Shown: piece by piece, positions 23,092 through 31,328 of the stretch
How the letters are laid out: every line of letters starts with the position of its first letter
How positions within the stretch are numbered: the first letter of the stretch is position 1
NCBI RefSeq assembly: GCF_014161445.1
Contig: NZ_JABBXA010000002.1
Location: 604,351 to 668,350 of the forward strand
DNA: 64,000 bases
Direction: 5' to 3'
From: Microbispora sp. H13382
GTDB taxonomy: Bacteria > Actinomycetota > Actinomycetes > Streptosporangiales > Streptosporangiaceae
Made by a program: the position numbers and the translations under genes
Notes under the pieces: generated by a model
Told to the model about the DNA's origin: nothing
Database searches by the model: none
What the model saw: the letters and a program-made list of their open reading frames with translations, nothing else

Positions 23092-23209
23092 CCGTCCATC
23101 ATCCACCCCGACCGGGAGTGCGAACCGGCGACAAGTCGACTGCAGGAGTACGGCAAGCCGCCGGAGCTTCCATGGACACGCAAGGAACTCTTCGAGGGGG
23201 GAGACCGAG

Positions 23210-23356
23210 ATGACCCGCACCCGCCGCCGCTGCCCGCGCTGCCGTACCGAGCTCGACGAGGGCCCGATCCTCTACCGCTGCGCCCACTGCGAGCGCGCCG
23301 TCTACGCCGCCGACCTCGACGTCGACTATGCCCCCGTCCCGGCCGCCGCCCGCTGA
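23210..23356 (+). CDS. 48-residue zinc-ribbon microprotein
   Basis: Start ATG 23210 is set by an excellent ribosome site (GAGGGGGGAG, ~8 nt spacing). The product has two CxxC knuckles, CPRC (residues ~8-11) and CAHC (~25-28), a classical zinc ribbon, followed by an acidic strand (YAADLDVDYAPV). It is divergent from rlmA. I know no function; small zinc ribbons of this kind often bind nucleic acid or ribosomes or act as protein adaptors. Confidence 0.75.
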   Translation: MTRTRRRCPRCRTELDEGPILYRCAHCERAVYAADLDVDYAPVPAAAR

Positions 23357-23387
23357 ACCACGAGGTCGGGCCGGGCGTCCAACAGCC

Positions 23388-24414
23388 ATGAGGTGTCCCG
23401 GTCGTACCGCCTCACGGGCGGGCGTCGCGCTGGCCGTCGCGCTCGTTCTCGCTGCGTGCGGCGCTGCCGGCGAGGTACCTCCGCCGCCCCGCGTCGGCGG
23501 GGCCGGCGCCTCCGACTCCGCCCCGACCGGCGCCGGGCCGGCCTCCGCCCGGATGGCGCCGGTGACGGCCGACGCGGAAGGCGTGCCGTACGGCGCGGGG
23601 AGCGCGCTGCCGGACGACGTCAACGGTGACGGCTATGTGGATGCGGTGATCACGATGGAGACGTCGCCGCAGGTCCCCGTCCTCGCCGTCCTGTACGGCT
23701 CGCGCGGCGGCCTCGACGCGGGGCGGCGGACGGTGGTGCGGTTCGGCGGGCAGGAGCTGTTCGACTTCGCGGGACCGCGTCTCCGACGGCCGGACACCGC
23801 CGACCTCGACGGCGACGGATACGCCGACATCCCGGTCATACTCCGAGCAGGGCTGCGGATCGTCTGGGGCGGCCCGGCCGGCCCGGCGGGCGAACTGTCC
23901 CCCGTGGTGCCGGTGCCCGACGTGGGAAGGATCAAATCGGACTGGCCCGCCATCGGGGACTTCGACGGCGACGGGCACGCCGACCTGGCGCTCGCCGCAC
24001 CGCACTTGGAAGTCTCCGACATCGGCTATCGGCGCGACGTCCGCGGTCACGGTCTACCACGGGCGGGCGCCGCAGGCCCCGGTCGCGATCGGCGTTCCCG
24101 GCATCCACGGCAAGCTGGTCGCCGGGGACGTCGACGGGGACGGCCGGGACGACCTTCTGCTCCAGGGCGGCGGCCGGGTCGAACTGCTCGAGAACGGCCT
24201 GACCGCCCGGCGTGGGCTCGGCCCGTTCTCGTGCCACGAGGTCAAGGGGGGCTGGCCGGGAGCGCTGCGCGCCGGCGACTACGACCGGGACGGGCGGGAC
24301 GAGGTGCTCGTCACCTGCTGGACGACCGGCTTCGGCCCCGATCCGCACCGCCTGTGGGTGTGGGAGCAGGGCGGCCGGGTGACCTTCGTGGACACCACGG
24401 GCTTCGCCGGCTGA
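23388..24414 (+). pseudogene. FG-GAP repeat lipoprotein with a +1 frameshift near 24030
   Basis: ATG 23388 opens a lipoprotein signal (GVALAVALVLAACG, lipobox LAAC). FG-GAP repeats follow (DVNGDGYVDAVIT; DLDGDGYADIPV; DFDGDGHADLALA). After HLEVSDIGYR (about 24030) the family pattern continues only in the +1 frame: AVTVYHGRAP, DVDGDGRDDLLLQGGG, DYDRDGRDEVLVTC, ending TTGFAG with stop at 24412-24414. In the original frame the sequence runs on as Arg/Gly-rich nonsense without a stop into the downstream hydrolase gene, producing a false 612-residue fusion. Either the gene is a recent pseudogene or the assembly carries a one-base error. Confidence 0.8.
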
Positions 24415-24425
24415 TTAGGTTCTTC

Positions 24426-24431
24426 TATCGT
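24426..24431 (+). promoter_or_regulatory. Candidate -10 of leaderless promoter (metallo-hydrolase)
   Basis: TATCGT ends exactly 6 nt before ATG 24438. The 23-bp gap after the upstream frame holds no ribosome site. Confidence 0.45.
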
Positions 24432-24437
24432 GGGGCG

Positions 24438-25166
24438 ATGCCGCATGAGCCGAGAATCGTGTCCGGTGTCGAGATCGTCCCGCTCTGCGATGCCGTCGGC
24501 CCGATGAAGGAACCGGTCCGCAAGCCGCTGCCCGAGATGTTTCCCGGCGCCACGTTCGCACCTGGCGAGGAGTGGGTGCTGCACTTCCACTGCTACCTGC
24601 TGCGCGCGGCGGGCCGTACGGTCCTGGTGGACACCGGGATCGGCGGCGCGCACTCGCTCGCCACCTGGGCGCCGCTGCCCGGACGGATCGGCGCGGAACT
24701 GGCCGCCGCCGGGGCCGCCCCGGCCGACGTGGACGTGGTCGTGCTGACCCATCTGCACAGCGACCACGCGGGCGGCGCGGTCGTGGACGGCGTTCCCGCC
24801 TTCCCCGGCGCCCGCTACGTGCTGCAGCGGTCGGAGGTCGAGTGGGCCTCCGCCCCGGTGCGCGAGCTGATCCTCGATCCCCTGCGGGACAGGCTCCACG
24901 TCGTGGACGGCGACGCCGAACCCGTGCCGGGGGTCCGGGTGCTGCACGCGCCGGGCCACACGCCGGGCCACCAGTGCGTCGAGGTGGGGGATGTGGTCAT
25001 GAGCGGCGACGCCGTGCTCCACCCCGTCCAGCTCGCCGATCCCGCGATCCCCTACGTGTACGACGAGGACCCCGGCCTCGCCGTACGGACGCGTGAGGAC
25101 ATCCTCGCCCGGGCCGGCGTCCTCGCCCCTTCCCACTTCCCCACCCCTTTCATAAACCTCAAGTAA
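24438..25166 (+). CDS. Metallo-beta-lactamase-fold hydrolase (lactonase/glyoxalase-II-like)
   Basis: 242 residues. The zinc ligands are complete: HLHSDH (~105-110), His in APGHTPGH, bridging Asp in SGDAVLHP and final His in APSHF. The spacing and the early HFHCYLLRAAGRTVLVDTG resemble the AHL-lactonase/MBL-fold metallohydrolase group rather than true beta-lactamases. There is no signal peptide, so it is cytosolic. The start is fixed by the leaderless pattern; the long frame extending upstream is an artefact of the frameshifted lipoprotein gene. The substrate is unknown. Confidence 0.88.
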   Translation: MPHEPRIVSGVEIVPLCDAVGPMKEPVRKPLPEMFPGATFAPGEEWVLHFHCYLLRAAGRTVLVDTGIGGAHSLATWAPLPGRIGAELAAAGAAPADVDVVVLTHLHSDHAGGAVVDGVPAFPGARYVLQRSEVEWASAPVRELILDPLRDRLHVVDGDAEPVPGVRVLHAPGHTPGHQCVEVGDVVMSGDAVLHPVQLADPAIPYVYDEDPGLAVRTREDILARAGVLAPSHFPTPFINLK

Positions 25167-25204
25167 TCGACTGCCTACTCTTCAGCCATATTCTTGTCAT
25201 GCTC

Positions 25205-25234
25205 TTGGCTACGGGTGCACAACGTACGTACGCT
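25205..25234 (+). promoter_or_regulatory. Promoter and palindromic operator of the toxin-antitoxin operon
   Basis: TTGGCT (25205-25210), an 18-bp spacer and TACGCT (25229-25234) end 6 nt before GTG 25241, giving a leaderless antitoxin mRNA. A perfect 10-bp palindrome CGTACGTACG (25223-25232) overlaps the -10, where the antitoxin or toxin-antitoxin complex would autorepress. Confidence 0.55.
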
Positions 25235-25240
25235 CTGGTC

Positions 25241-25516
25241 GTGGGTGGCAAGGATGAGCGCATCAACCTGCGCGTGGACGCGGAGACCAAGCGGCTGCTG
25301 GAGAATGCGAGCGAGGTGGCCGGGGACACCGTCTCCTCGTTCGTCCTCGGTGCGGCGACTGCAGCGGCCCGCGAGTTGCTGGTGGATCGCACGGTGTTCC
25401 ACCTCGACGAAGAGCAGTGGCAGGCCTTCGACGCGGCCCTGTCCCGGGAGCCTCGGGACGTGCCGGGGCTCGCCGAACTTATGAGAACCTCAACGGTTCT
25501 GGACGAAGGCCCGTGA
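25241..25516 (+). CDS. DUF1778 (TacA-type) antitoxin
   Basis: 91 residues from GTG 25241. The N-terminal ribbon-helix-helix DERINLRVDAETKRLLENASE is the DUF1778 signature and binds operator DNA. The C-terminal part (VFHLDEEQWQAFDAALSR) is the toxin-neutralising segment, matching the usual FxLdeeqWxaF motif. Translation is coupled to the GNAT toxin by GTGA (25513-25516). An ATG at 25199 would add 14 residues but places the promoter motifs inside the gene, so the later start is preferred. Confidence 0.9.
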   Translation: MGGKDERINLRVDAETKRLLENASEVAGDTVSSFVLGAATAAARELLVDRTVFHLDEEQWQAFDAALSREPRDVPGLAELMRTSTVLDEGP

Positions 25517-26115
25517 AGCTGTCTCCGGTTGCTCCCGTCACGAGGGGCGACGATCTTGACGGCTTCGACTGCGGTTCTCCCGCCCAGAGCGAGTGGCTGG
25601 CGCGTCATGCGCTGCAGGCGCACGCGAGCGGGGGATGTCGCGTCTACGTCGTCTGCGACATGGGGTCCGGCAAGGTGGTGGGCTACTACGCGCTCGCGGC
25701 CGGGAGCGTCACTCTGGGCGAGGCTCCCGCACGGCTGCTCAAGGGGGCCGGTCGTCACGCACAACCCGTGGTCATCCTGGCCCGGCTAAGCGTTGACAGA
25801 GCCGCACAGGGCATCGGGCTGGGACGGGCTCTCGTCGTGGACGCCTTCCGGAGGGTGGCTCGGGTGGCCGACCAGATCGGCGTCCGGGCCATGCTCATCC
25901 ATTGCGAGAGCGAGGCGGCGCGGGCCTTCTATCTGCGGCTCGCCGCGTTCGAGCAGAGCCCGAGCGACCCGCTGCACCTCCTGCTGCTGATGAAGGACCT
26001 GCAACGGGCACTCCCTGGCGGTGCGTGGGATGACGTGATCGGTACGATCCCCGGCTTCACGGAAGCGGTTGACGTGCAGAGCAGCCGCGACAGCTGGCAG
26101 TCGAACACCTTCTGA
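25513..26115 (+). CDS. GNAT-family toxin (TacT-like tRNA acetyltransferase)
   Basis: 200 residues. Family hallmarks are the opening FDCGSPAQSEWLARHA, the acetyl-CoA loop LSVDRAAQGIGLGRALV, catalytic Tyr region FYLRLAAFEQSPSDPLHLLLLMKDL, and coupling to a DUF1778 antitoxin. TacT-type toxins acetylate charged aminoacyl-tRNA and stop translation. Typical members end near LLMKDL (~165-175 residues); this one has about 35 additional C-terminal residues (WDDVIGTIPGF ...). tRNA as target is inferred from the family. Confidence 0.88.
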   Translation: MKLSPVAPVTRGDDLDGFDCGSPAQSEWLARHALQAHASGGCRVYVVCDMGSGKVVGYYALAAGSVTLGEAPARLLKGAGRHAQPVVILARLSVDRAAQGIGLGRALVVDAFRRVARVADQIGVRAMLIHCESEAARAFYLRLAAFEQSPSDPLHLLLLMKDLQRALPGGAWDDVIGTIPGFTEAVDVQSSRDSWQSNTF

Positions 26116-26131
26116 GGTAGGCGGGCTCCGC

Positions 26132-27376
26132 TCAGGCGGGAGCCGGAGCCGGGGCAGGGGTGGGGTGAACCGCGGCGCGGCGGCGGGCGCGGGTTCTGTA
26201 TCGGACGACCTGTACGGCCCCGAGCAGCCAGATCGGATACTGCACGGCGAACGCCCAGCGGAAGTCGCCCTGCAGGTCCATGACGACCCCGACGAGCGCG
26301 ATCAGGGACATCGAGGTGGCGAAGCCGCCGCCGTTGACGATGCCGGTGGCGACGCCGATGCGCTCGGCCGGGTTGAACGTGCGGGCGTAGTCGAAGCCGA
26401 TGACCGAGCCCGGCCCGTTCGTCGCGAGGGCCAGCATGAGCAGCCCGAGCGTCCACAGCGGGGCATGTCCACCGGGCCACAGCAGCACGAGCGTCCACGC
26501 GCCGGCCGTGACGCCGATGACCGTGAGCACCATCCACGAGCGGCGCAGCGGGAAACGCCCGGCCAAGTAGCCGAGCAGCGGCCCGCACGCCATCGCGAGC
26601 AGCGTCAGCGCGGTCAGCAGCACCCCGGCCGTACGCGGGGACAGGCCCTGCCCCTGCACGAGGAAGGGATAGCCCCACAGGATCGTGAAGGCCGCGGACG
26701 AGCACTGGGTGGCGGCGTGGGTCCACATCCCGAGGCGGGTGCCGGGCTCGGCCCACGCGGCCCGCACTCCGGACGCCGCCGGTAGGCGTTCGGGCCTGCG
26801 GTCGCGGAGCCCGGCGGCGACGACGGCCAGCGCCACCACTCCCAGGCCCGCCGCCCACAGGAAGGTCGGCGTCCAGCCGTACGCGTGCAGGGAGCTGATC
26901 AGCGGCACGGCCGACACGACCGCGCCGAACTGGCCGATGAGGCCGGTGAGCTGCACGATCAGCGGGTTGCGGCGGGGCGGGAACCAGACGTTGACCACCC
27001 GGATCACGCTGATGAACGTCATGGCGTCACCGCAGCCGACCAGCACTCTCCCGGCGGCGGCCGACGCCAGGCCGGTGGAGACGGCGAACAGGAACTGGCC
27101 GAGGGCCATGACCGCCGCGCCGATGAGCAGCATGCGCTTGGACCCCAGGCGGTCGACAAGGACGCCGACGGGGATCTGCATGGCCGCGTAGACGAGCAGT
27201 TGCAGCATCGCGAGCGTGGACAGCGCCGCCGATCCGACCCCGAACCTCGTCGCCGCGTCGATCCCCGTCACGCCGAGCGACTGCCGGTGGAAGACCGCGA
27301 CCATGTACGCGAGCACACCGGCGGTCCAGTAGATCAGAGGTTTGCGGCTGTTCTCGCCCGTCTGCACCACGTGCAC
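26132..27376 (-). CDS. MFS transporter
   Basis: 414 residues with about 12 predicted membrane helices. Loop 2-3 carries the MFS motif GVLVDRLGSKRM, helix 4 the motif GRVLVGCGDAMTF, and loop 8-9 GYLAGRFPLRRSW. The N-terminal stretch (FHRQSLGVTGIDAATRFGVG) resembles the nitrate/sugar-phosphate-type MFS group. The start is GTG 27376 (no strong ribosome site; nearby GTGs are possible). The Pro/Ala-rich tail (PTPAPAPAPA) ends 16 bp from the convergent toxin gene. It is downstream of the TIR genes on the same strand (87-bp gap). The substrate is unknown. Confidence 0.85.
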   Translation of the reverse strand: MHVVQTGENSRKPLIYWTAGVLAYMVAVFHRQSLGVTGIDAATRFGVGSAALSTLAMLQLLVYAAMQIPVGVLVDRLGSKRMLLIGAAVMALGQFLFAVSTGLASAAAGRVLVGCGDAMTFISVIRVVNVWFPPRRNPLIVQLTGLIGQFGAVVSAVPLISSLHAYGWTPTFLWAAGLGVVALAVVAAGLRDRRPERLPAASGVRAAWAEPGTRLGMWTHAATQCSSAAFTILWGYPFLVQGQGLSPRTAGVLLTALTLLAMACGPLLGYLAGRFPLRRSWMVLTVIGVTAGAWTLVLLWPGGHAPLWTLGLLMLALATNGPGSVIGFDYARTFNPAERIGVATGIVNGGGFATSMSLIALVGVVMDLQGDFRWAFAVQYPIWLLGAVQVVRYRTRARRRAAVHPTPAPAPAPA

Positions 27377-27463
27377 ACATTTTACCGTTATGTACTTCTT
27401 GCCCCTTGCGTGCCCCTATCCCTCGGGATCGGCAGGTGGGAGACGACGAGGTGATCGGGGCGG

Positions 27464-30400
27464 TTACCTCTTGCGTTTGGAAGGGCGGCGTCCGGCCGGC
27501 TTACCGCCGCCGAAGAACGCCTTCACGCGCTCTCTGATGCTTTTCTGCTCCCCGGTGAGCCGGTTCGACGGCTCCTTGGTGATCCAGGACAGGTTCTCGA
27601 TGGCGATCGCCTTCCTCCTGGCCGCCTCGTGCCGTGCGTTGTGCAGGGACACCAGCCTCCAGGCGAGCCAAGTAGTGATCGTGTGCTTCTTGCCGAACGT
27701 CCGTTCGCTGGTGGCAAGGGCCGTCACGAGCAGAGAGCGCGCTTGCGGTTTCTCGCCTTGCTCCCAAAGAGTGGCGGCGAGGTTGGCCATCGCCCTGAGC
27801 GTGTCGGGATGGTGGTCGCCGAGGAGTCGGCGGCGGGCGTCGAGGACCTGTTTGTTGAGGGTGTGGGCCTGGTTGAGTTCGCCTTGGTCGCGGAGGGTGG
27901 CGGCGAGGTTGGCCATTGCGTTGAGGGTGTCGGGGTGGTGGTCGCCGAGGAGTTGGCGTCGGGCGTCGAGGACCTGTTCGTTGAGGGTGTGGGCCTGCTC
28001 GAGATGCCCTTGATTGCGAAGGGTGTTGGCGAGGTTGGCCATGGCGGTGAGCGTTTCAGGGTGGTGGTCGCCGAGGAGTTGTCGGCAGGCGTCGAGGACC
28101 TGTTCGTTGAGGGCCCGTGCTTGGTCAAGTTCGCCTTGGGCGTAGAGGGTGGCGGCGAGGTTGGCCATGGCGGTGAGGGTCTGGGGGTGGTGGTCGCCGA
28201 TGAGTTGTCGGCAGGCGTCGAGGACCTGTTTGTTGAGGGCGCGTGCTTGGTCAAGTTCGCCTTGGGCGTAGAGGGTGGCGGCGAGGTTGGCCATCGCGGT
28301 GAGGGTGCCGGGGTGGTGGTCGCCGAGGAGTTGTCGGCGGGCATCGAGGACCTGTTGTTCGAGGGCGTGGGCCTGGTCGAGATGCCCCCGTGCGTAGAGG
28401 GTGGCGGCGAGGTTGGCCATCGCGTCGAGGGTGTCGGGGTGGTAGTCGCCGAGGAGTCGGCGGCGGGCGTCGAGGACCTGTTCGCTGAGGGCGTGGGCCT
28501 GGTCGAGTTCGCCTTGGTCGCGGAGGGTGGTGGCGAGGTTGGCCATCGCGTTCAGGGTGTCGGGGTGGTGGTCGCCGAGGAGTCGGCGGCGGGCGTCCAG
28601 CACCTGCTCTTCCAGGTGGCGAGCCTCTTCGTACTGGCCGGCTCCAGACAGGAGGGTCGCCTGATAGGCGATGGCGGTGATGGTTTCGAGGTCCTCCGCG
28701 CCAAGTGTCGCGGTGAACTCGTGGACAAGGCGGTCGTGTGATCGCTTGGCCTGTGTCAGGTGACCTTGGCGATAAAGCGCCTCGACCAGGTCCCGGCCAC
28801 TCCGGAGAGTGTCGATGTGGTCAGGCCCGAGCGTGCGGTGCCGGGCCTCGTAGACCTCCTCCTGGGCCTCCAGGGCCGCGGCGAACCGGCCCTGCGCCAG
28901 CAGGAGCAGACCGTGGGTGTTGCGGCAGCGGAGATACTCTGGCCCATCCGGCAGTCGCCCGGCCACGGCCAGGGCGTCCCCGATCACCGACTCCGAATGA
29001 TCCAACCGCCCGCGCTGCAGCAGATATCGGGCGACCCGTTCCAGCAGGCCGGTCGTTTCCACCGGTGCGACGTCGAGCCGCATGGTGTGCTGGGCGGCGG
29101 CGACGGCGTGGGCGAGCATGGCCTCGCAGTCGGGCCAGATCTTCGGATCACGGACGTCGTCGGGGAACGCCGCGGCGACGGTGGCGAGCGCGAGCCCTGC
29201 CCAGCGCGGCTCCTCCTCGCCGAGGTCCGTGCGGGTGACCGCCTGCACCATACGGTGGAGGGACAGCAGGCCGTCTTCGGTGTCGGCCAGCGAGTATTGA
29301 CCCATGACTCGCGTCACATCGTGGCGGCGTAAGGGGTCGGCCAGGGCCTCGGCGAGGTCGGCGGGCATGTCCGGCACCGGGGCGAGCCGGGACAGCGGGA
29401 TGGCCTCGGCCCCGAGGAACGCGGCGAGGCGAAGCAGGGCGACCGCGGCGACGGACTGGGATGCCAGCCGTTCGAAGGACACCCGCCAGGTCGAGGCGAT
29501 CGTCGCCTCGTTGTCCCCGTCCCGGCCCCGCGTGAACAGTTCCGGCGACTGCCGCTGCAATTGGGCGAGGTAGTCGGCCGCCGACATGCCTTCGGCGATG
29601 ACGCCGGCCGCCTGGGCCAGCGCGAGAGGCAGGCCGCCCAGGGCCTCCGCCAGCTCTCGCGCCGTGTCCGCGTTGGTGACCTTGCCCTTCCGCTGCAGGT
29701 ATTCCACAGCGGCCGCGGTCGGCAGGACCTCCAGGTGCCGCGTCTCCGCATGCCGCCAATTGCGCAACTGGGAAGTGATCAGCACGTGGCCCGTGAGCCG
29801 GTCCGGGAGAAGCGGGAAAATCTGCTCCGGGTCCTCGGCATTGTCGAAGATCAGCAACCAGTCGCCCCGGCGGCGCAGCGTCTGGCGGAGCGCCGGGATC
29901 GCCTGGTCGTCCTGGTCGAACGGCAGGCCCAGCTCCTTGGCGAGCTCCGCGTAGTCCCCTCGCAGGGTCGTCGGGTCCTCGGCCCGCACCCACCACACCA
30001 CGTCGTAGGCATTGCCGTACCGGCAGGCGTATTGGATGGCGAGCTGGGTCTTGCCCAGCCCGCCGAGCCCGGTGATCGCTTGGATCGCGGAGGTCGGGCG
30101 GTTCGCGCGGAAGGCGCGGTACAGGTCCGTGAGCTCGTCGTCACGCCCGACGAAGTCCGGGTTCGGGCGTTGCCCGCGCAGTTGCCACGCCTCCGGGGCG
30201 GCGGCGGGGAACCGGACTTGTTTCCCGGCGGCCTTCCGCCCGGCGCCGGGAAAGCCGCCGCTCGCCACACGCTCCGCGCGGTCGGCCACTCCGGCCAGCA
30301 GGCGCCGCCGTGCCTCGTCCCCGCCGTCCTCGCCGCTCACGTCGCGCAGGTCGATCGGCACGTACGCCGCCAGCAGCGGCGGCCTCTCACACTCGGCCAG

Positions 30401-30694
30401 GAGGACGGGGATCAGGGCCCGGTCCTTGCCCTCCACCTCCTGTAGCTGGGCGGCGGCCTGCGCGGCCGCTTGGACGGCCTCGCCGGCGTCCGACAGCAGG
30501 CAGAGCGTGTGACGGCTCTTGGCCAGGGCCTCATCGAGCTTCGCGAGCAGGTTGTGCCCGGGCCGGAAGTCCCACGACTTGAGGACCACGCCGTAGCCGG
30601 CGCCTTCCAGCTCTTCCGCGATCCACTCCGCCCACGGCACGTCGGCGTCCGCGTGACAGATGAAGAAGTCCGCGGTGTGGTCGTCGTCCCGCAC
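27464..30694 (-). CDS. TIR-like/NB-ARC/TPR (STAND) protein
   Basis: 1076 residues from GTG 30694, set by GGAGGT just upstream. Residues ~5-130 form a TIR-like domain (ADFFICHADADVPWAEWIAEELEGAGY ... SWDFRPGHN) in which the usual S-x-W/F-x3-E catalytic helix is replaced by an Ala/Gln-rich stretch (AVQAAAQAAAQLQE). NB-ARC spans ~190-480: Walker A GLGGLGKTQ, Walker B DWLLIFDNAED, GLPL motif GGLPLALAQAAG. TPRs follow to the C-terminus, including seven near-identical 42-residue units. It is 14 bp downstream of the stand-alone TIR gene and surely co-transcribed. The architecture is that of STAND sensors that oligomerise on ligand binding, as in bacterial anti-phage NLR-like proteins and FxSxx-associated TPR proteins. 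The role here is inferred. Confidence 0.88.
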   Translation of the reverse strand: MRDDDHTADFFICHADADVPWAEWIAEELEGAGYGVVLKSWDFRPGHNLLAKLDEALAKSRHTLCLLSDAGEAVQAAAQAAAQLQEVEGKDRALIPVLLAECERPPLLAAYVPIDLRDVSGEDGGDEARRRLLAGVADRAERVASGGFPGAGRKAAGKQVRFPAAAPEAWQLRGQRPNPDFVGRDDELTDLYRAFRANRPTSAIQAITGLGGLGKTQLAIQYACRYGNAYDVVWWVRAEDPTTLRGDYAELAKELGLPFDQDDQAIPALRQTLRRRGDWLLIFDNAEDPEQIFPLLPDRLTGHVLITSQLRNWRHAETRHLEVLPTAAAVEYLQRKGKVTNADTARELAEALGGLPLALAQAAGVIAEGMSAADYLAQLQRQSPELFTRGRDGDNEATIASTWRVSFERLASQSVAAVALLRLAAFLGAEAIPLSRLAPVPDMPADLAEALADPLRRHDVTRVMGQYSLADTEDGLLSLHRMVQAVTRTDLGEEEPRWAGLALATVAAAFPDDVRDPKIWPDCEAMLAHAVAAAQHTMRLDVAPVETTGLLERVARYLLQRGRLDHSESVIGDALAVAGRLPDGPEYLRCRNTHGLLLLAQGRFAAALEAQEEVYEARHRTLGPDHIDTLRSGRDLVEALYRQGHLTQAKRSHDRLVHEFTATLGAEDLETITAIAYQATLLSGAGQYEEARHLEEQVLDARRRLLGDHHPDTLNAMANLATTLRDQGELDQAHALSEQVLDARRRLLGDYHPDTLDAMANLAATLYARGHLDQAHALEQQVLDARRQLLGDHHPGTLTAMANLAATLYAQGELDQARALNKQVLDACRQLIGDHHPQTLTAMANLAATLYAQGELDQARALNEQVLDACRQLLGDHHPETLTAMANLANTLRNQGHLEQAHTLNEQVLDARRQLLGDHHPDTLNAMANLAATLRDQGELNQAHTLNKQVLDARRRLLGDHHPDTLRAMANLAATLWEQGEKPQARSLLVTALATSERTFGKKHTITTWLAWRLVSLHNARHEAARRKAIAIENLSWITKEPSNRLTGEQKSIRERVKAFFGGGKPAGRRPSKRKR
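27722..28603 (-). repeat. Seven tandem 126-bp repeats encoding TPR units
   Basis: Seven in-register 42-codon units (VLDARRxLLGDHHPDTLxAM and following) in the TIR/NB-ARC/TPR gene are highly similar at the DNA level. The sharp edges and uniform length suggest recent expansion by unequal recombination, so copy number could vary between strains. Confidence 0.9.
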
Positions 30695-30708
30695 GTGACC
30701 TCCGAGAC

Positions 30709-31182
30709 TCACCGGCGTGCGCCGCCCGGGAATCCGGGTGCGCGTGGCGTTCGGCTCACGGAGGGAGAGACACCGGCCAGGAGACGGTTCCGCGCCTCGG
30801 CCTCCTCGACTTCCACCAGGTCGATGTAGACCAGCGGCCCGAGCAACGGGGCGACATCGCATTCGGCCACCCGCACCGGTATGAATCCGCGTTCTTTGCC
30901 GAGCAGCGTCTGACGATAGGCCGCGGTCCATTCGGCCTGGGTGAAGATGGAGCTCAGGTAATGGGGAGACAGCACGCCCAGAACGTGGCGGCAGCCGGAC
31001 AACGCCTTATCCATGCCCGCCATGAAGTTGTCCCCGGGCCGGAAGTCCCAGGCCTGGATGGTCGTGGTGTAGCCGGCGTCCTCAAGGGTGCGCGCGATCC
31101 AGGTCGCCCAGGCTTCGTCCTTGCCGTTATAGGTGACGAAGAAGTCCTTTTCCCTGTTTTCGGTCGGGCCGTTCTCCGTCAT
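30709..31182 (-). CDS. Stand-alone TIR-domain protein
   Basis: 157 residues, almost all TIR: EKDFFVTYNGKDEAWATWIARTLEDAGY (betaA-alphaA), TIQAWDFRPGDNF (BB-loop region), VLGVLSPHYLSSIFTQAEW with the Glu expected for TIR NADases, then FIPVRVAEC and a C-terminal Pro/Arg tail. The ribosome site GGAGG lies 4-5 nt before ATG 31182. It is followed after 14 bp by a much larger protein with its own degenerate TIR domain, so the small protein looks like the catalytic partner of that STAND sensor. NAD cleavage or signal production is inferred from the family only. Confidence 0.85.
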   Translation of the reverse strand: MTENGPTENREKDFFVTYNGKDEAWATWIARTLEDAGYTTTIQAWDFRPGDNFMAGMDKALSGCRHVLGVLSPHYLSSIFTQAEWTAAYRQTLLGKERGFIPVRVAECDVAPLLGPLVYIDLVEVEEAEARNRLLAGVSPSVSRTPRAPGFPGGARR

Positions 31183-31287
31183 GACGCCTCCGTCGCTGCC
31201 CTGTTATCAAGCGCCCCCGTCGCCGGTAATTTACCGGGAATTTCGCGCGAGAACGGTCCACACGAAAGAGCCCGATGAACGGCGATA

Positions 31288-31317
31288 CGCCGGAACGGCA
31301 GGATCACCGTTCCGGCG
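31288..31317 (-). terminator. Hairpin downstream of the MMPL gene
   Basis: An 11-bp perfect stem (CGCCGGAACGG / CCGTTCCGGCG) with an 8-nt loop starts 12 bp after the MMPL stop. No T tract is present; high-GC actinomycete terminators often lack one. Confidence 0.6.
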
Positions 31318-31328
31318 CACACCGGGTG

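Noticed and set aside
27722-28603. CRISPR-like array because of regular repeats
   Set aside because: Units are contiguous 126-bp in-frame TPR codons with no spacers.
27629-28741. 370-codon plus-strand frame with repeated EGGGEVGH units
   Set aside because: Complement of the TPR repeat array on the minus strand.
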